NCBI RefSeq assembly: GCF_001949145.1
Contig: NW_019091509.1
Coordinates: 346,287 to 377,465, forward strand
Direction: 5' to 3'
Source: Acanthaster planci
Lineage: Eukaryota; Echinodermata; Asteroidea; Valvatida; Acanthasteridae
DNA length: 31,179 nt
The notes beneath the pieces are model-generated. The model saw only the letters and a program-made list of their open reading frames with translations, did not search any database and had not been told where the DNA came from. The position numbers and the translations under genes are program-made. Numbering within the stretch: the first letter of the stretch is position 1; the number at the start of each line of letters is the position of its first letter. Below, in pieces: positions 18,228 through 28,869 of this stretch.

Positions 18228-21200
18228 GTTGCGGTCGCCGCAGTTTGGCGCGGTTGCTTAGGATCGTACAAACTGCGGTTTGGCTGCATCAAAATCACTC
18301 ATGGGAAGACAAGTTAATGAGGTACGAGTTGAAACTGCGGCATTGTAATGCTAAAGCATCATGAATAATGCATTATCAGCTGTCCAAAACACAGTGATCG
18401 CGGCGCGTTTTTTATGAAGCCCAAAGTTTTTAGGAACTTCGGCAGTCGCTCGTATGCCCACTGACTTGCGTAACTATGAAAGCGTTGACTGCGTTGATAT
18501 CGGAGGGGAATCAACGATCATACATAGTATGAATGAAACACAACGTTTTCAAACGTGATTTTGATCGGGTAATTGCTTCGAAATATAGAACAGCAAATGC
18601 TTGCTTAAAACTTGTATTACATACAGTATGTGCTTAATGTTTCTGCCACTTTGGTGGTACGAGTGTAAAATAATTGCCTTTTACTACCGGCTTGTATCAA
18701 ATCCATTGACTTTGCGGTAGGCCGATGTCATGTGCGCTCCAATGGCCTGCGCCAATAAAAAGCCCAAATGAGAGCTGCCAACTTTTACAAACTCATTTTA
18801 GTATTCAGAAAGGAAAAAAAAATATTTTGTTGGGAAGATTTGTATTTTTCATGCGGCACTCTCAGTGAAAAACAGTACGTGAAAATCAGGACTTTTTTGC
18901 GCCGCACTGATCGTTCGCATTGCAAAAACAGCAATGGTAATTAAAAGCGAGTATGAAATTTTCTTTCGGAAAGTTGTAATCACAGTGGTGTAATAAATCA
19001 CTGGTATCAAATAATGTGCACTTCTTACTTTACGGATTCCCGGCCCGGCGATGGACATCGTGAAACGCCATCCAAAAAGGTGAGACCATGCAACCAGCGT
19101 ATATGCATTATACACGTAGTACCACTATGTCACGCGCTCGCAAATAAACAACTGTGATCCAGTAGACATGACATTCAGTCATTTATCGGTCATATTTTGC
19201 CAGCTCTTAGATGCACATACAATACACGCACCCTACTCAAAAAAAACAAAAACAAACAAACAAAATGATCCGTTCATCATAGACTGGAATTTAAGTCTAT
19301 GGAATGTAGTGAGAATTTAGGTTCAACTATACGCTCCTTACGCAGTTCTTTGCGCTATAAAATCACATCGTTGTACTTCTCACAAATTTCTTCATGCATG
19401 CGTATTCCGGTCCCTGTGTTTTCTTTATCGGGAGCAACTGAACTGCAAACAAGCCAAGTAAAATCACACATCGGACTTATCGATGTGATTGACGCTTATT
19501 ATCGGGCTTCCTACTGCAGTATAAAGCTCGTACGCTTAATGCGTTCGTTTTAACAAATTAAAGCCCTATTTTTAACAAGAATATCGTATTGCCATATTCC
19601 TGGTGAGTTTCCATGCGAAAATCTGTACTGGTTGGCAGCTCTGCCAATATGAACCAGCATGCCCGTTGATGATACCGACCCGTTGGTCAACTACACATAA
19701 TTTTACAGTGTTTTCCTACCGGTACCCTAGGCTTTTGACGGAATGACGAACACTCATGTTCAACATCGAGTGACTGAATTTTTATAATGGTCATTTTATT
19801 AGTGTCTCTATAAGCCAGTTTGGGACAACAAATATCAGAAGTATTTCACACACATGGGTGGTGGGACACAAAGGCCTTATTTTCCACCACTGCCCAAGAG
19901 TTTAATCCCTGAATGTGAAACCTGCAAGGACGCTTCTTGCAAAGTTGAAGTCAACGAGTGACTGTCCTTTACTGTGTTGTTCGGTATATCCTAATGCTTC
20001 TAATTTGGTTCTGAAAGCAGCCCAAACGTCCGCTAATTTTATTATTAAAACAACTGCATAAAAACAAAAAGAGAACCACGGTTATGATTAAACAGACAAC
20101 AAATCAAACAATAATCACAGAGGAAGAAAACAAGTGTTATTTATGAGAAAACCTAGGATGGGGACATAAAAGGAAAATATTTAATATTATTATTTAATAT
20201 TTACAGCAGAAAGTAACAGGAAAACCTTAAAAAGCACAGTTGAATGCACAAAATAGATATGATAACTTTTAATTATCACAAATTAATATTGCAACCAGGA
20301 AAATCGTAGCGGCTCCTTTCCCCACCGTAAGTTGTACAACTCCACTCAAAATACATGCAAGGTCCCATTAAAGAGGGTGATTGACACTCCACTGCAAGTT
20401 CATCAGGTTGATTGACACCGACCCAGTTATCAGGTCTGCTGTTGAGGCTCTGTTCCATGATCAAAGGATTTTGCCAGAAGCTGCTAGAATTACAAATAGG
20501 GAAATATGATTCGATTATCCTTGATTAGTAGTACTTTTTGCGAGCTGTGATTTGGGGATACCAAATTCGGCAGTTGCAGACTAGGGTTTTTACGTTCAAC
20601 CGCCAATGTGTGTTCTTGTACATGTATTTGTTTCAGGAAATGGGGAAGAAGTAGGTGTTTCCGGTAGAAATAGGTCGGTTGTCACTGTCTTATATGGAAT
20701 ATTCCAAAAAGGAAAGTCCATGTCAGTTGGTGGGATAGCTCTTCATTTGTACTGCTTGGGTTGTTGATAATATTTTTATTGTCTTTTTATTTTTTTTTCC
20801 TTTCACTGGCTGTAAATTTATATGTTTTATGGAATTTGGAATGTTTTATGGATTGAGAGATTGCGAAGCACTTGCTTGAACCGATTCACTCGTACCCACC
20901 GCCGTGCAGCGCGTACTATATACTGTAGTGAATTCAACCCACGTTCACTTTACGTACATGGCTATTGGATGTGTACACGGCTATTAAATGTATACACGGC
21001 TACTGCATGAATGGGCCGTTGCCTCCCTTTCCTATTTTGGTTCAACATAGCTGAAATATTCCCTAAAAATTTCTTGAGTCAAGCTGCTTCCACAGAACAC
21101 CGAAAGCCATTTCTTCCCCCCCCCCTTTTTTAAGTTGGACTATGGATCCACTGCTGGAAAAAAAATATATAATTTATACGGACAACAATCGGATTTAGGG

Positions 21201-21277
21201 AAAAATGGGGGGAACCTTAGTATTTAAAATGTGTATGTAGTCATGGCGCCGAAAAAAAAGAAGCTTCTTAAGTACCT

Positions 21278-21532
21278 TTGGCTAGTAGTACAGACTACAA
21301 CACTCGCAGATCTACTCCCTTTCATAAATCTCTGATGAAATTATGTGAACGCGACTTTATTTTGAATGATGCTTTCAGTAGGGATAAAAACATTTGGCAA
21401 CATGCTAAAGTTGATGCCGGTTTTCACTTCACAAAAATGCAAATTCTAAGTAAAGTTGACATCAAGAAAAGCTCACAACGAAATTCACCAGGGTTGCAAT
21501 GTGTTCAATTGTTTTGCAGATTTAGAGCATGA
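21278..21532 (+). pseudogene. Possible Myb/SANT-like DNA-binding fragment inside the transposon
   Basis: The open frame reads TPFHKSLMKLCERDFILNDA, then FSRDKNIWQHAKVDAGFHF and TKMQILSKVDIKKSSQR. The spacing of a Trp, then AGF-x-FT-x-x-Q-x-x-SK, and then KK resembles the third helix of Myb/SANT-like trihelix domains carried by the accessory protein of Harbinger elements. This is an inference from a faint pattern; conserved Trp residues are missing. About 30 bp upstream, an ATG at 21243 starts a lysine-rich MAPKKKKLLK peptide that could be a nuclear-localisation N-terminus in another frame. Chance open frame is the alternative. Confidence 0.3.
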
Positions 21533-22326
21533 ATACTTTCTGCATCGTGTGATTCTAGCAGGACGTTTGGCTCGATACGTACATGTACGTAATCCAGCCC
21601 TTGACTTTTCAGTTGAACATACATAACAGTTGTGTTCAATACATGTACAAAAGTGTTGAAGTCAACATGTCAAATTTAAGTCAAGTCGGGAGTCATTTCA
21701 CTTTTAAGTTTCGTCGCAAGTAATATTTTTTCAAGTCAAGTCGTGCCTCACATTTAGCGACAAAAAGAAATAGAAATGCGACTCCAGTCATCAGCACAGC
21801 ACATTCAGATATTTACCCTTATCATAAACTGTCAAATGCACTTTTTTCGTGCAGGAAGCTCTGAAATTTAAAACTTCAGTTTATTACATGAGATTGTTAT
21901 TAACGTTATCAAAACTTCGTTGGCATTTTGCATTTTTCATCACTCACAGGTCTCAACCAACAATACTACTTTACGTATACGTTATGGAGATCATTTCCCA
22001 GAACTGCAAACCAACAACACAAACAACATGGCCGGAGTAAAAGTACGTTCTTGGGAGCAAAACAGTTACATACAATGTGCATGTTTTTTCCCCCTCAAAA
22101 GATGCCCAAGAAATATTGGAGTTGGTATGCTGGCTTCCTGAAAAGTACCTAGACAGCTTTGGAATGTCACCACAGTGGCTGCAGTCAGTTGCTAATTCCT
22201 CTGTGGAGCCGACCTCGATCACCGAGGTCCGCACGTATTTCAATAACAATAGGGGCTTTGTTAATCAGTTGCACTGATATGTAAAGTGAGCAGGACACCG
22301 CCGTCGTCGGCTTGTAACTAGGGATT

Positions 22327-22362
22327 GGTCAAACCGCGGTTCAACCTTTCTGCAAAGCCGCC
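22327..22362 (-). repeat. Right terminal inverted repeat of the 4.17-kb element
   Basis: Inverse of 18194-18227. It begins GGTCAAACCGCGG, ends GCAAAGCCGCC, and is followed by TAA. Confidence 0.85.
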
Positions 22363-22365
22363 TAA

Positions 22366-23090
22366 TGAGTTGCCATGCATCTATCCTTGAGCAGAGAAAT
22401 CAATTAGGGATATTTCCTTCACTGGACATTTTCATGGGGAATTTTCTGTCCCAAAGGATTACATAGATGGTGTCCAGTGCATGCACTAAAATGTTACTTT
22501 GAATGATAGACATTGTTAGATACTGTACACCTTATGAATGCTCTTATATTATTATTATTAATATTATATTATTATTATTATTATTATTATCAATTAGTGA
22601 TTGTCAGTAATGTTTGTAACTAATGCCCCACCATATCACCCAGCCTGTAATTCTACATTGGGTTGTGATAGCCATCCATATAGCTGTGAAGGGAACTGGG
22701 CTCACTCCCTTTCAGGCACAAACTCTTAGAAGATTTGCAGTGCCTCTGTCTTTTTGGTCTCTTAAGGGGCATCCACTTGTACAATACGCAAGCAGTATGT
22801 TGACAGTGATGTTATTGTGTTGTCCCATTCTGATATTAACGAGTAGTCTTACGTCGTTGTGTTCCTCCCATATACGGCTCTAATTTATGCACATACATAC
22901 AGTGTGCATGACAAATTTCTTGTGGGGAGAAAATGTTACCAGATTTTTTCCACTTCATTTCTCTCTGATATTTTTCTGCTTATATTGTTTAATGAAACAC
23001 TAAAAATTATCTTGTGATATGTTCTTATTCTGATAATGCATAAAATTTTGATACATCTGAACAAGTATGGGATTTTTATGGTGGATACCT
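22366..23090. other. Intron sequence without a gene
   Basis: AT-rich, and contains the ATT microsatellite. The 86-codon open frame at 22623 has no features of a conserved protein. Confidence 0.45.
22546..22590. repeat. (ATT)n microsatellite
   Basis: About fifteen ATT units, with interruptions at 22560-22568. Confidence 0.9.
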
Positions 23091-23092
23091 TA

Positions 23093-23577
23093 TTTAGCCA
23101 TCGCCAGCAAATTTAACTTAAAGAAACTTTGCCAGGCATTTGTACAGTAACTTTTTTTTGGGGGGGGTAAAAATTCTTACCGTGACAAGTCTTAGTCTGC
23201 TTCTGCGCCAACATAGTCATAGTGACTTTGTATTCACGAAGTGAGAATCAAACTATTTTACAATTACAACAAATTCCTCCTGAACCACAAATCAGGAAAA
23301 CAACATTTAATTAATCGTGTAAAACTAACAAAAGAAGAAAATTCTTAAATTTTTGGGACAAAAAATGGTGACTGCTTAGGAACGAACTCAGCTGGGAGCA
23401 TATTTATCTTGGGACCCCTAAACATGCATGCTATCCACTTCACCACTAACCCAACCTGGAACTTGTTTTAAATGTAATATCTTTTTAAGGTTTACTCCTG
23501 TGTATGCATCAAAAAAGGGACAGTCTACATGTAGTTGGATAAACACTGTTTAATTCAATTTGCTGGCAATGGCTAAA
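23093..23577. mobile_element. MITE-like element, ~485 bp, inverted repeats, possible TA duplication
   Basis: The left end (TTTAGCCATCGCCAGCAAAT) and the inverse of the right end (TTTAGCCATTGCCAGCAAAT) match, with about 26 of 29 positions identical over TATTTAGCC...TTA. Both ends are next to TA, which would fit Tc1/mariner-type insertion. TA is also part of the symmetrical repeat, so the boundary is uncertain. The inside holds an imperfect T8G8 run (about 23150-23167) and no open frame of note. Read on the minus strand, about 23370-23465 contains TGGTGAAGTGG and GAGTTCGTTCC words vaguely like Pol III A and B boxes. Confidence 0.6.
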
Positions 23578-23579
23578 TA

Positions 23580-24318
23580 TTCACTGTTTAGGTTTTATGG
23601 ACTTTGAGATGTTTTTCAAAGACACAGGCACATGGCATTTTGCATTGAAACATTCTGAGATATGACATTTTCACATGTGTAGTCAGGTGCATTATTCAGA
23701 TATGATATTATGTCATAAATACTCTATATTTTCATTGAAAAACTTAATTTTGAAAATTGGGCAGAATTTTACAACACTTTGAAATGACATGACTGTATAT
23801 GTAGTTAACAAGAATTAGGACAGTAAAAAAATGTATAGTAAACAGGTGCCTCATGATACATATAAACATCTCATGTTAATGCACAATTTTAGTATAGGGT
23901 CTTTGTAAAAAGTTTGATTAGGACATGAGTCTTTAATAATGATCAAATACCTGTTCAGAATAATTGTATACATGTGAATAATGAGTGAATTAATGAGTTG
24001 GTTTGGTAACAAGAGAAAAAATTATTGAAATGTGCACAAAAGCACTGCTTCCTTTTCATCTTTGTAAATGTCCTGCTGAAATCTCTTGGAAGAATCTCAA
24101 TGAAAACAAAAGCTTGAAAAATGGATGAAATGTGAGGGTGTTAAACCATTCTTTTTCTTTGTAGTGATACTTACTTGCAATTCTTTATGAGAAATCAATT
24201 AAGAAGTAGACAAGTTAAAATCAAGAGGTTAGAATTGAAAGTAGTGTTGAAATCGTTTGCTTTTCTTACCTATTATATTTACTTGTGAAAAATATTCTCT
24301 TTCACTCAAAATTTGAAG
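23580..24318. other. Intron sequence without recognised feature
   Basis: AT-rich; ends with the acceptor region TATTCTCTTTCACTCAAAAT and TTGAAG before the next exon. Confidence 0.45.
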
Positions 24319-24396
24319 GACATCTCTGAAGTAGAAGCACTAAGAATTGCAATGAAAGAAGAGAATGCAGCCACCTCCCTGCATGGCAAAGATTGT
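24319..24396 (+). CDS. Internal exon 3 of the acidic protein (26 codons)
   Basis: The acceptor (pyrimidine-rich CTCTTTCACTC, then TTTGAAG) ends at 24318 and the donor is a consensus GTAAGT at 24397. The exon is 78 bp, phase 0 at both ends, and reads DISEVEALRIAMKEENAATS and then LHGKDC. The pattern of hydrophobic residues in EVEALRIAMKEEN suggests an amphipathic helix, possibly the start of a coiled coil. It follows the acidic exon 2 in frame after a 7744-bp intron. The rest of the gene downstream was not found with confidence. I do not recognise the family, so no symbol is given. Confidence 0.65.
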
Positions 24397-24593
24397 GTAA
24401 GTGTTGATATCTTTATCAAGAAATTTAATATTATTTTCTTTACACAGGAATTGGCAGTAGCATGTTCACTTATAGTTAATTTCATTAATCAAGTAAATAT
24501 TGGAACAGCTAGTGCAAGTCTACGGTTTATTAACATTTATAATTGCTCATTTTGTTGATGCAGTAGTGTGATTAGCTGACCGAAGTTTTGTTT

Positions 24594-24609
24594 GCCACTA
24601 GGGGGCGAG
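24594..24609 (+). promoter_or_regulatory. CTCF-like motif
   Basis: GCCACTAGGGGGCGAG closely matches the core consensus of the CTCF zinc-finger protein (CCACnAGGGGGCGC-type). It lies in otherwise AT-rich DNA 200 bp downstream of exon 3 and is followed by a G-rich patch (GAGGGGGAACGGG). Binding is inferred only from the match. Confidence 0.4.
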
Positions 24610-26274
24610 GGAGGGGGAACGGGACAGCGCTACCAGCATTGGAACACATGTCATTTTTTCAGTGGACCAAAGCACTCACACATTGCGGTCCATCAAACCC
24701 AATGTATACTGCACTAACAGTTGTGTGCTGTTACTTTTAAATTTAAATTTTTCCAAATGCACATTGGGCAAATGACAAAAATGACTGCAGTTTATGGATG
24801 GAAATGCACACATGTCACATTTACCGTCCCGATAAAATTGATTGACAAAAATTGGATAACATTTCTTCACACCAGACATTTATAGTACACTTATGTAAAT
24901 TTTACAAAGCAGTGCTGTTCCCAGTGGATTAACTGGGCACCCTGTACTGGTGTTCCATAGAAATCTTCCGTGAATACTTTCGGCCAGTTAAATTACCACG
25001 AATGCACTTTACATGTACACATAAATCTAATGAAAAGATGCCAATCCTCTGTGCATCCCAATTAGTAATTCTTCTACTCAGCTACAGTGGTTTCACCCCA
25101 AAACAAGTAATGGGAACACAGCCTAATTTTTACCCTGCCAGTATGGTGATGGGCTTGTGTGCAGGTGATCAAACCAGAGAAGATTGCAAGAAACAAGGGA
25201 CTCATTTACCCGATCGAACTGGCTATTTTCTGAATTCCCAGAAAAGTTTTAGAACTGTACACATATTTACACATTTCATATTGTATGGAATTGAAGTATA
25301 ATGTCAATCCATGGTGCAGTGCATGGACTTATTTTCAAATTTATAAAAATGAAACAAAATGAAGGTGTCTTACCCTTGCTGCCATTTTTTCTCTAGTACA
25401 GTCTACAGCCACAGCTGAACTATGATTTTTGGGACAAGTCAAAATGGTTGAAACTCATATTCTGTTACAGAAAATATGTCACCTTCGATACTTACAAATG
25501 CATTTTCGAAATGTGCGTGCACAAGAATTACCGTTGAAATTAACACAGCCCATTAGGTTACCTTGCATACACTGCACATTCCAAGGCTCATACCCCAGAA
25601 TTCAAAGTATAGCTTGCTCCTTTTTTTTCCAGCGTTCACCGCTGAGTATATGCATTTTCTTCTGAGCTACTTATCGTTACTTATTACTTGCTGTAGGACT
25701 GTATATCTGACACTTCCAACCATATCTGAATCACATTCAAGGAAAAAATTATTTTAAAAAAAATTTAAATAAATGTTGATCCTGTGGTGGTCCATTATCA
25801 CTGTTGGACTTTGATGTTCATCTGAAGTGCAACAGATGCAGATTATGGAGCTGAGATATTTTGAAAGCATCTTCATAAACTGTCAACAGTAATACAATTG
25901 ACAAATGACACATATACCTGAGCAAATACTTTTCGCTTAAGACGAGTTTCGGATAATTCAAGATAGTTAAGTAAGTCCTGATGCCGCCATATTAACGAGA
26001 GTTGACTGTGGTGAGCCATGTACAGAATAGGTGGTTTGTGCTTTGTAGAAGTGAGATAGTTACCCACAAAACTTTAAGAGTAAGTGGTTTGTTCCTCGTT
26101 TAGGCAAGGAACAGAACAAATTGCACATTTTATAGTAAAAGCTTCATGTGTAGGGTCAGCCAAGTGTCAAAGAGTGTACCGAAGGTTGAGGGTGGTGTCG
26201 GCATTTACTGCTTGTGTATAGCGGTGAACAGGGACCGACCCAGCTTTCTTCCAGCTGCATTCCTCATGGTTGAC
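24610..26274. other. Non-coding stretch, no confident exon
   Basis: AT-rich. A weak exon-like block (acceptor TGTGTGCAG before 25166, reading VIKPEKIARNKGLIYPIELA and then a stop near 25230) was considered as a terminal exon but has no polyadenylation or similarity support. Confidence 0.4.
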
Positions 26275-26276
26275 TA

Positions 26277-26455
26277 CAATCCTGGACAAAGTAGTTGGAA
26301 CACCTCGTGGGAAGCGTGGTGAAAAGATCCCCCCTCTCCCCTGTTCAATGTTGCGGTCGTTTATTGGACCAAGATTCAGTCCAACGTACCCAATGAGAAA
26401 AAACATTGACGGGGGCAAGAGGGGGGCATGTTCCAATGAGATTTGTCCAGGATTG
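26277..26455. mobile_element. 179-bp mariner-type MITE
   Basis: A perfect 14-bp inverted repeat CAATCCTGGACAAA...TTTGTCCAGGATTG bounds the element. A second shared block TTGGAACA lies a few bases inside each end. TA dinucleotides flank both sides (26275-26276 and 26456-26457). TA duplication and short inverted repeats fit Tc1/mariner-derived MITEs. No coding content. Confidence 0.8.
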
Positions 26456-26457
26456 TA

Positions 26458-27074
26458 GAGATACCCGCAGCTGTAGTAAAAAACACATGCAGAGCAATAC
26501 TTACATGTATATTGCCCCACTGCACTATAGTACATGTGCAGGGGTAGCTTTAAAGCGCAACCCCAATGTTGGTGAAAAAAATGGGGAATACAGTTTAATA
26601 TACTCAAGTGGTATCTAAGTATTAAGTTACACATGTATATGTGTAAAGTGGCACTGTGACTTCTGAATAAATAGTAATAATGCCGGATTCAAACATTGGC
26701 AGCTGTTGAAAAATAATGGTGGCCATTTGCAGTAAAAAATGTTTTGCCTTTCTAGTGCCATGGTCCAGCTTCAATGATTTTCTGACAGTCCTGAGATGTC
26801 AACCACCATCAGAGATAAAAATCGTAGCAGATTCTGCCGGCCGCATGTGACATAAATTCCCATTTGCCAGGCGTGAAAGGAATAAAAATTGAAGTTTCAT
26901 ACTCCTTCGCTACGCTCTCCGCATGAAAAACAGTTTCATTCTATTGAGACAACCTCAATAAATCAAAGAACAAACACAATCAATCTTGATCTCAGAATTT
27001 ATTAAAGTATGGGAGTGTGGCCATGTTGCAGGTGCCCTCTAAAATAAGACAAAGAAAAGAAATTGACAGTCACC
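26458..27074. other. Non-coding stretch next to the DIRS/Ngaro remnant
   Basis: No gene is seen. It may include the 3' part of the minus-strand ORF1 element, but nothing in it could be matched to a domain. Confidence 0.4.
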
Positions 27075-27620
27075 TCAAAAAAGACTACAATCAGCGCCAA
27101 CCTTGCTGCATGAATCATCTTGTAGCTGATGAGAGAACGATCGTGTTTGACGTTTTCGACTTTTGAGCTCCTTCAAGGCAGCCTCCTCTGCGATTTGAAA
27201 CTTCTCTTGCTCGTCAGCGTTCTGGTTCTTTTTCCCTCCTTTCTCCAACTGCTGAATCGTCAACCAACTTGCTTTGCTGGCATCTGCGATTTTTATTTTC
27301 TTTTTCCTTTCCACTACCAGCTCTTCAGCTTTGTGTATATAGTCAATTGTCTTTTGTACATCGGCCTTTTGAAATAAGGCGAGCTTGATTCTATCTAAAA
27401 CAACTTCTATTTGCTCACAGAAAGCAAATTGAGCAATATTGCCTGGTCTGGAGAGCTCCTGTACTTCAAGCTTGTTTTTGAGTTCTTTCAATGCTGAATC
27501 GTCTTTTTAATGATTTACAGCAGAAATCGATTCAAACTTCGTGTCAAAATAGTCTTGAAATTTTGGAAACAAAACCTCTGCGTTCAATGTGCCTGTATGA
27601 GGTTCGTCTGACAAAGACAT
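27075..27620 (-). pseudogene. DIRS/Ngaro-type retroelement ORF1 (gag-like), one in-frame stop
   Basis: On the minus strand an ATG at 27620 starts MSLSDEPHTGTLNAEVLFPK, which meets an in-frame TAA about 38 codons later (near 27508). The same frame then resumes as KDDSALKELKNKLEVQELS and runs to a stop at 27075-27077. The body contains GNIAQFAFCEQIEVVLDRI, then VVERKKKIKIADASKASW and EKFQIAEEAALKELKSRKR. The order Q-F-x-FNE/CEQ, then R-x-K-x-I-K-IAD-x-S-x-x-x-W, then E-K-x-x-x-AE-x-x-AL is what I know from the short first ORF of DIRS and Ngaro elements, a presumed nucleic-acid-binding gag. It is highly charged and helical. Apart from the one stop it is well preserved. Its partner RT lies on the opposite strand at 28304-28826. 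Confidence 0.65.
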
Positions 27621-28303
27621 TGCTTACTTAATGTGCACACAGGAGAGCTAGAAAGTGTGGTTGATACTCAACGTGAAGCGTAGGCCTGAAAGTGAAAAGC
27701 CCGGCAATGTGCACCCCTTATAATTAGTATACGCTTGGAATCACAACAATGGAAATAGTTTCATTGAATCAAGCACAAGGGAGTGGAATGAGCCAACACC
27801 ACAGCATTCCATCCGAAGGTGGTATTCACCTTTCGGTATTTTAGCCACTCAAACAAACAAAACTAAATATGCATGTGGCAAAGTAGACACAACAATTTGC
27901 ATGGGTCTGCGGGTGTCCTGTTTTCTGCAACTCCTGTTCTTAGTCTGTTCATGCGAGGTGGACTCTTTTGTTTCTCCAGATGCAACGGAGCTGGGTTGTC
28001 ATCCAATCCGTCGTTCGAACAACTGCCTTCGAATTTGCCTGGATTAGTTTGTTTGCATTGCCGCGGTCCATGGGGCTAATGTGCTGGATGCCATTTTTCT
28101 TCTTTCTGAAGGGGAAAGGATGCGACTCGAGTCTCTTCGCCTTTTAGGAGGAGATTTATTTCATGGCAAATTTCAAGAAGCTATGGAAGCAGAAGCCAAG
28201 CGCTTGGAGGCAACTAATTGATTTCAGGAAACCCCCTAGCTCAGACACTGTGTCCATGGGTTCCAGTAAACAATAATTCCTTGTAAACCTCTGAAGTCCT
28301 TTC

Positions 28304-28826
28304 TTGGGCATTGCCAAGCGTGCACATCCAGCAACAGCCCAATCAGGCAGGCTCAGAACAAGTCTAATTCACCCAGGGAGGTCACTTCATCTTCAAAAGG
28401 GGATACCTTTCGATCCTGATACATCCCTTGCACAAAGACGAGTTCTGGCGGATACTGCTGAGGTTCTTGGAAGAAATGACTATTCAACTCCTATAGCCTC
28501 GTATTCAGGACCAGTAGGCAGCCATCTCAAACATTTTGCAAAGACTTTGGCCCTTTTTTGTCAAGACAAGTGGGTACTCAGTACTATCGGACTGGGATAC
28601 GCTCTAGAGTTTACAAACAGGCCCCCACCAGCATTTTCGGCTTGTCAACTCTGATTACCGTCAACGCCGAACAGCGTCCCCTCTTCAAAAACGAAATTCA
28701 AACCTTTAAAAAAAAGCAATTCACCTTGTGCAACCACGGGATGACAGTTGAGGATTCCTCTCATCATTCCTCCTCGCACTAAAGAAACCTCTGGCAAGTG
28801 GCGTCCCATTCGTGAGCACACAGAAG
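28304..28826 (+). pseudogene. DIRS/Ngaro-type reverse transcriptase, N-terminal fragment
   Basis: The + strand reads GPVGSHLKHFAKTLALFCQD and then KWVLSTIGLGYALEFTNRPP, followed by a stop at 28654. The GG-x-L-x-x-F...D-x-WVL-x-x-I-x-x-GY-x-LEF pattern is the start of the DIRS-type RT. After frameshifts, GFLSSFLL (about 28750-28773) and KETSGKWRPIRE (about 28781-28816) match the GFYS-x-LFLV and KK-x-SG-x-WRPI motifs in the correct order. The palm with the catalytic aspartates is not found: stops follow and the sequence loses similarity by about 28,870. Upstream (27,870-28,290) an open but unrecognised sequence may belong to the same element. It is dead, truncated and opposite in strand to the ORF1 at 27075-27620. 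Confidence 0.75.
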
Positions 28827-28869
28827 GAACAGGCTCATTGTTCTAAACCATCCCTACTCCTGATTTTCA

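Larger units (their letters stand above)
18194..22362. mobile_element. 4.17-kb DNA transposon with 35-bp inverted repeats, Harbinger-like
   Basis: The left terminus 18194-18227 and right terminus 22327-22362 are inverted copies: GGCGGCTTTGCA, one mismatch, AAAGGTTG, a 2-base difference, then CCGCGGTTTGACC. A TAA target duplication flanks both. Termini with a 3-bp TWA duplication point to PIF/Harbinger. GCGG/CCGC-rich subterminal words (GCGGTTTG, CGCAGTTTG, CTGCGGTTTG) cluster at 18214-18290 and could be transposase sites. No DDE nuclease could be read. The only suggestive coding is a Myb/SANT-like fragment at 21278-21532 and an unrecognised open frame at 22077-22277. The element is probably decayed or non-autonomous. 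It sits in the intron between exons 16518 and 24319. Confidence 0.75.

Noticed and set aside
23370-23465. tRNA-like A and B box words on the minus strand
   Set aside because: Stems of a cloverleaf do not pair, and the sequence lies inside the inverted-repeat element, so a tRNA gene is not supported.
25166-25233. Possible terminal exon after an acceptor TGTGTGCAG (about 22 codons, then TGA)
   Set aside because: The frame fits phase 0, but the upstream pyrimidine tract is weak, there is no nearby polyadenylation support, and the peptide is not recognised.
26167-26634. A 155-codon minus-strand open frame
   Set aside because: It runs straight through the 179-bp MITE, has a Cys/Tyr/His-heavy composition without any motif, and shows no splice context. 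Chance open frame.
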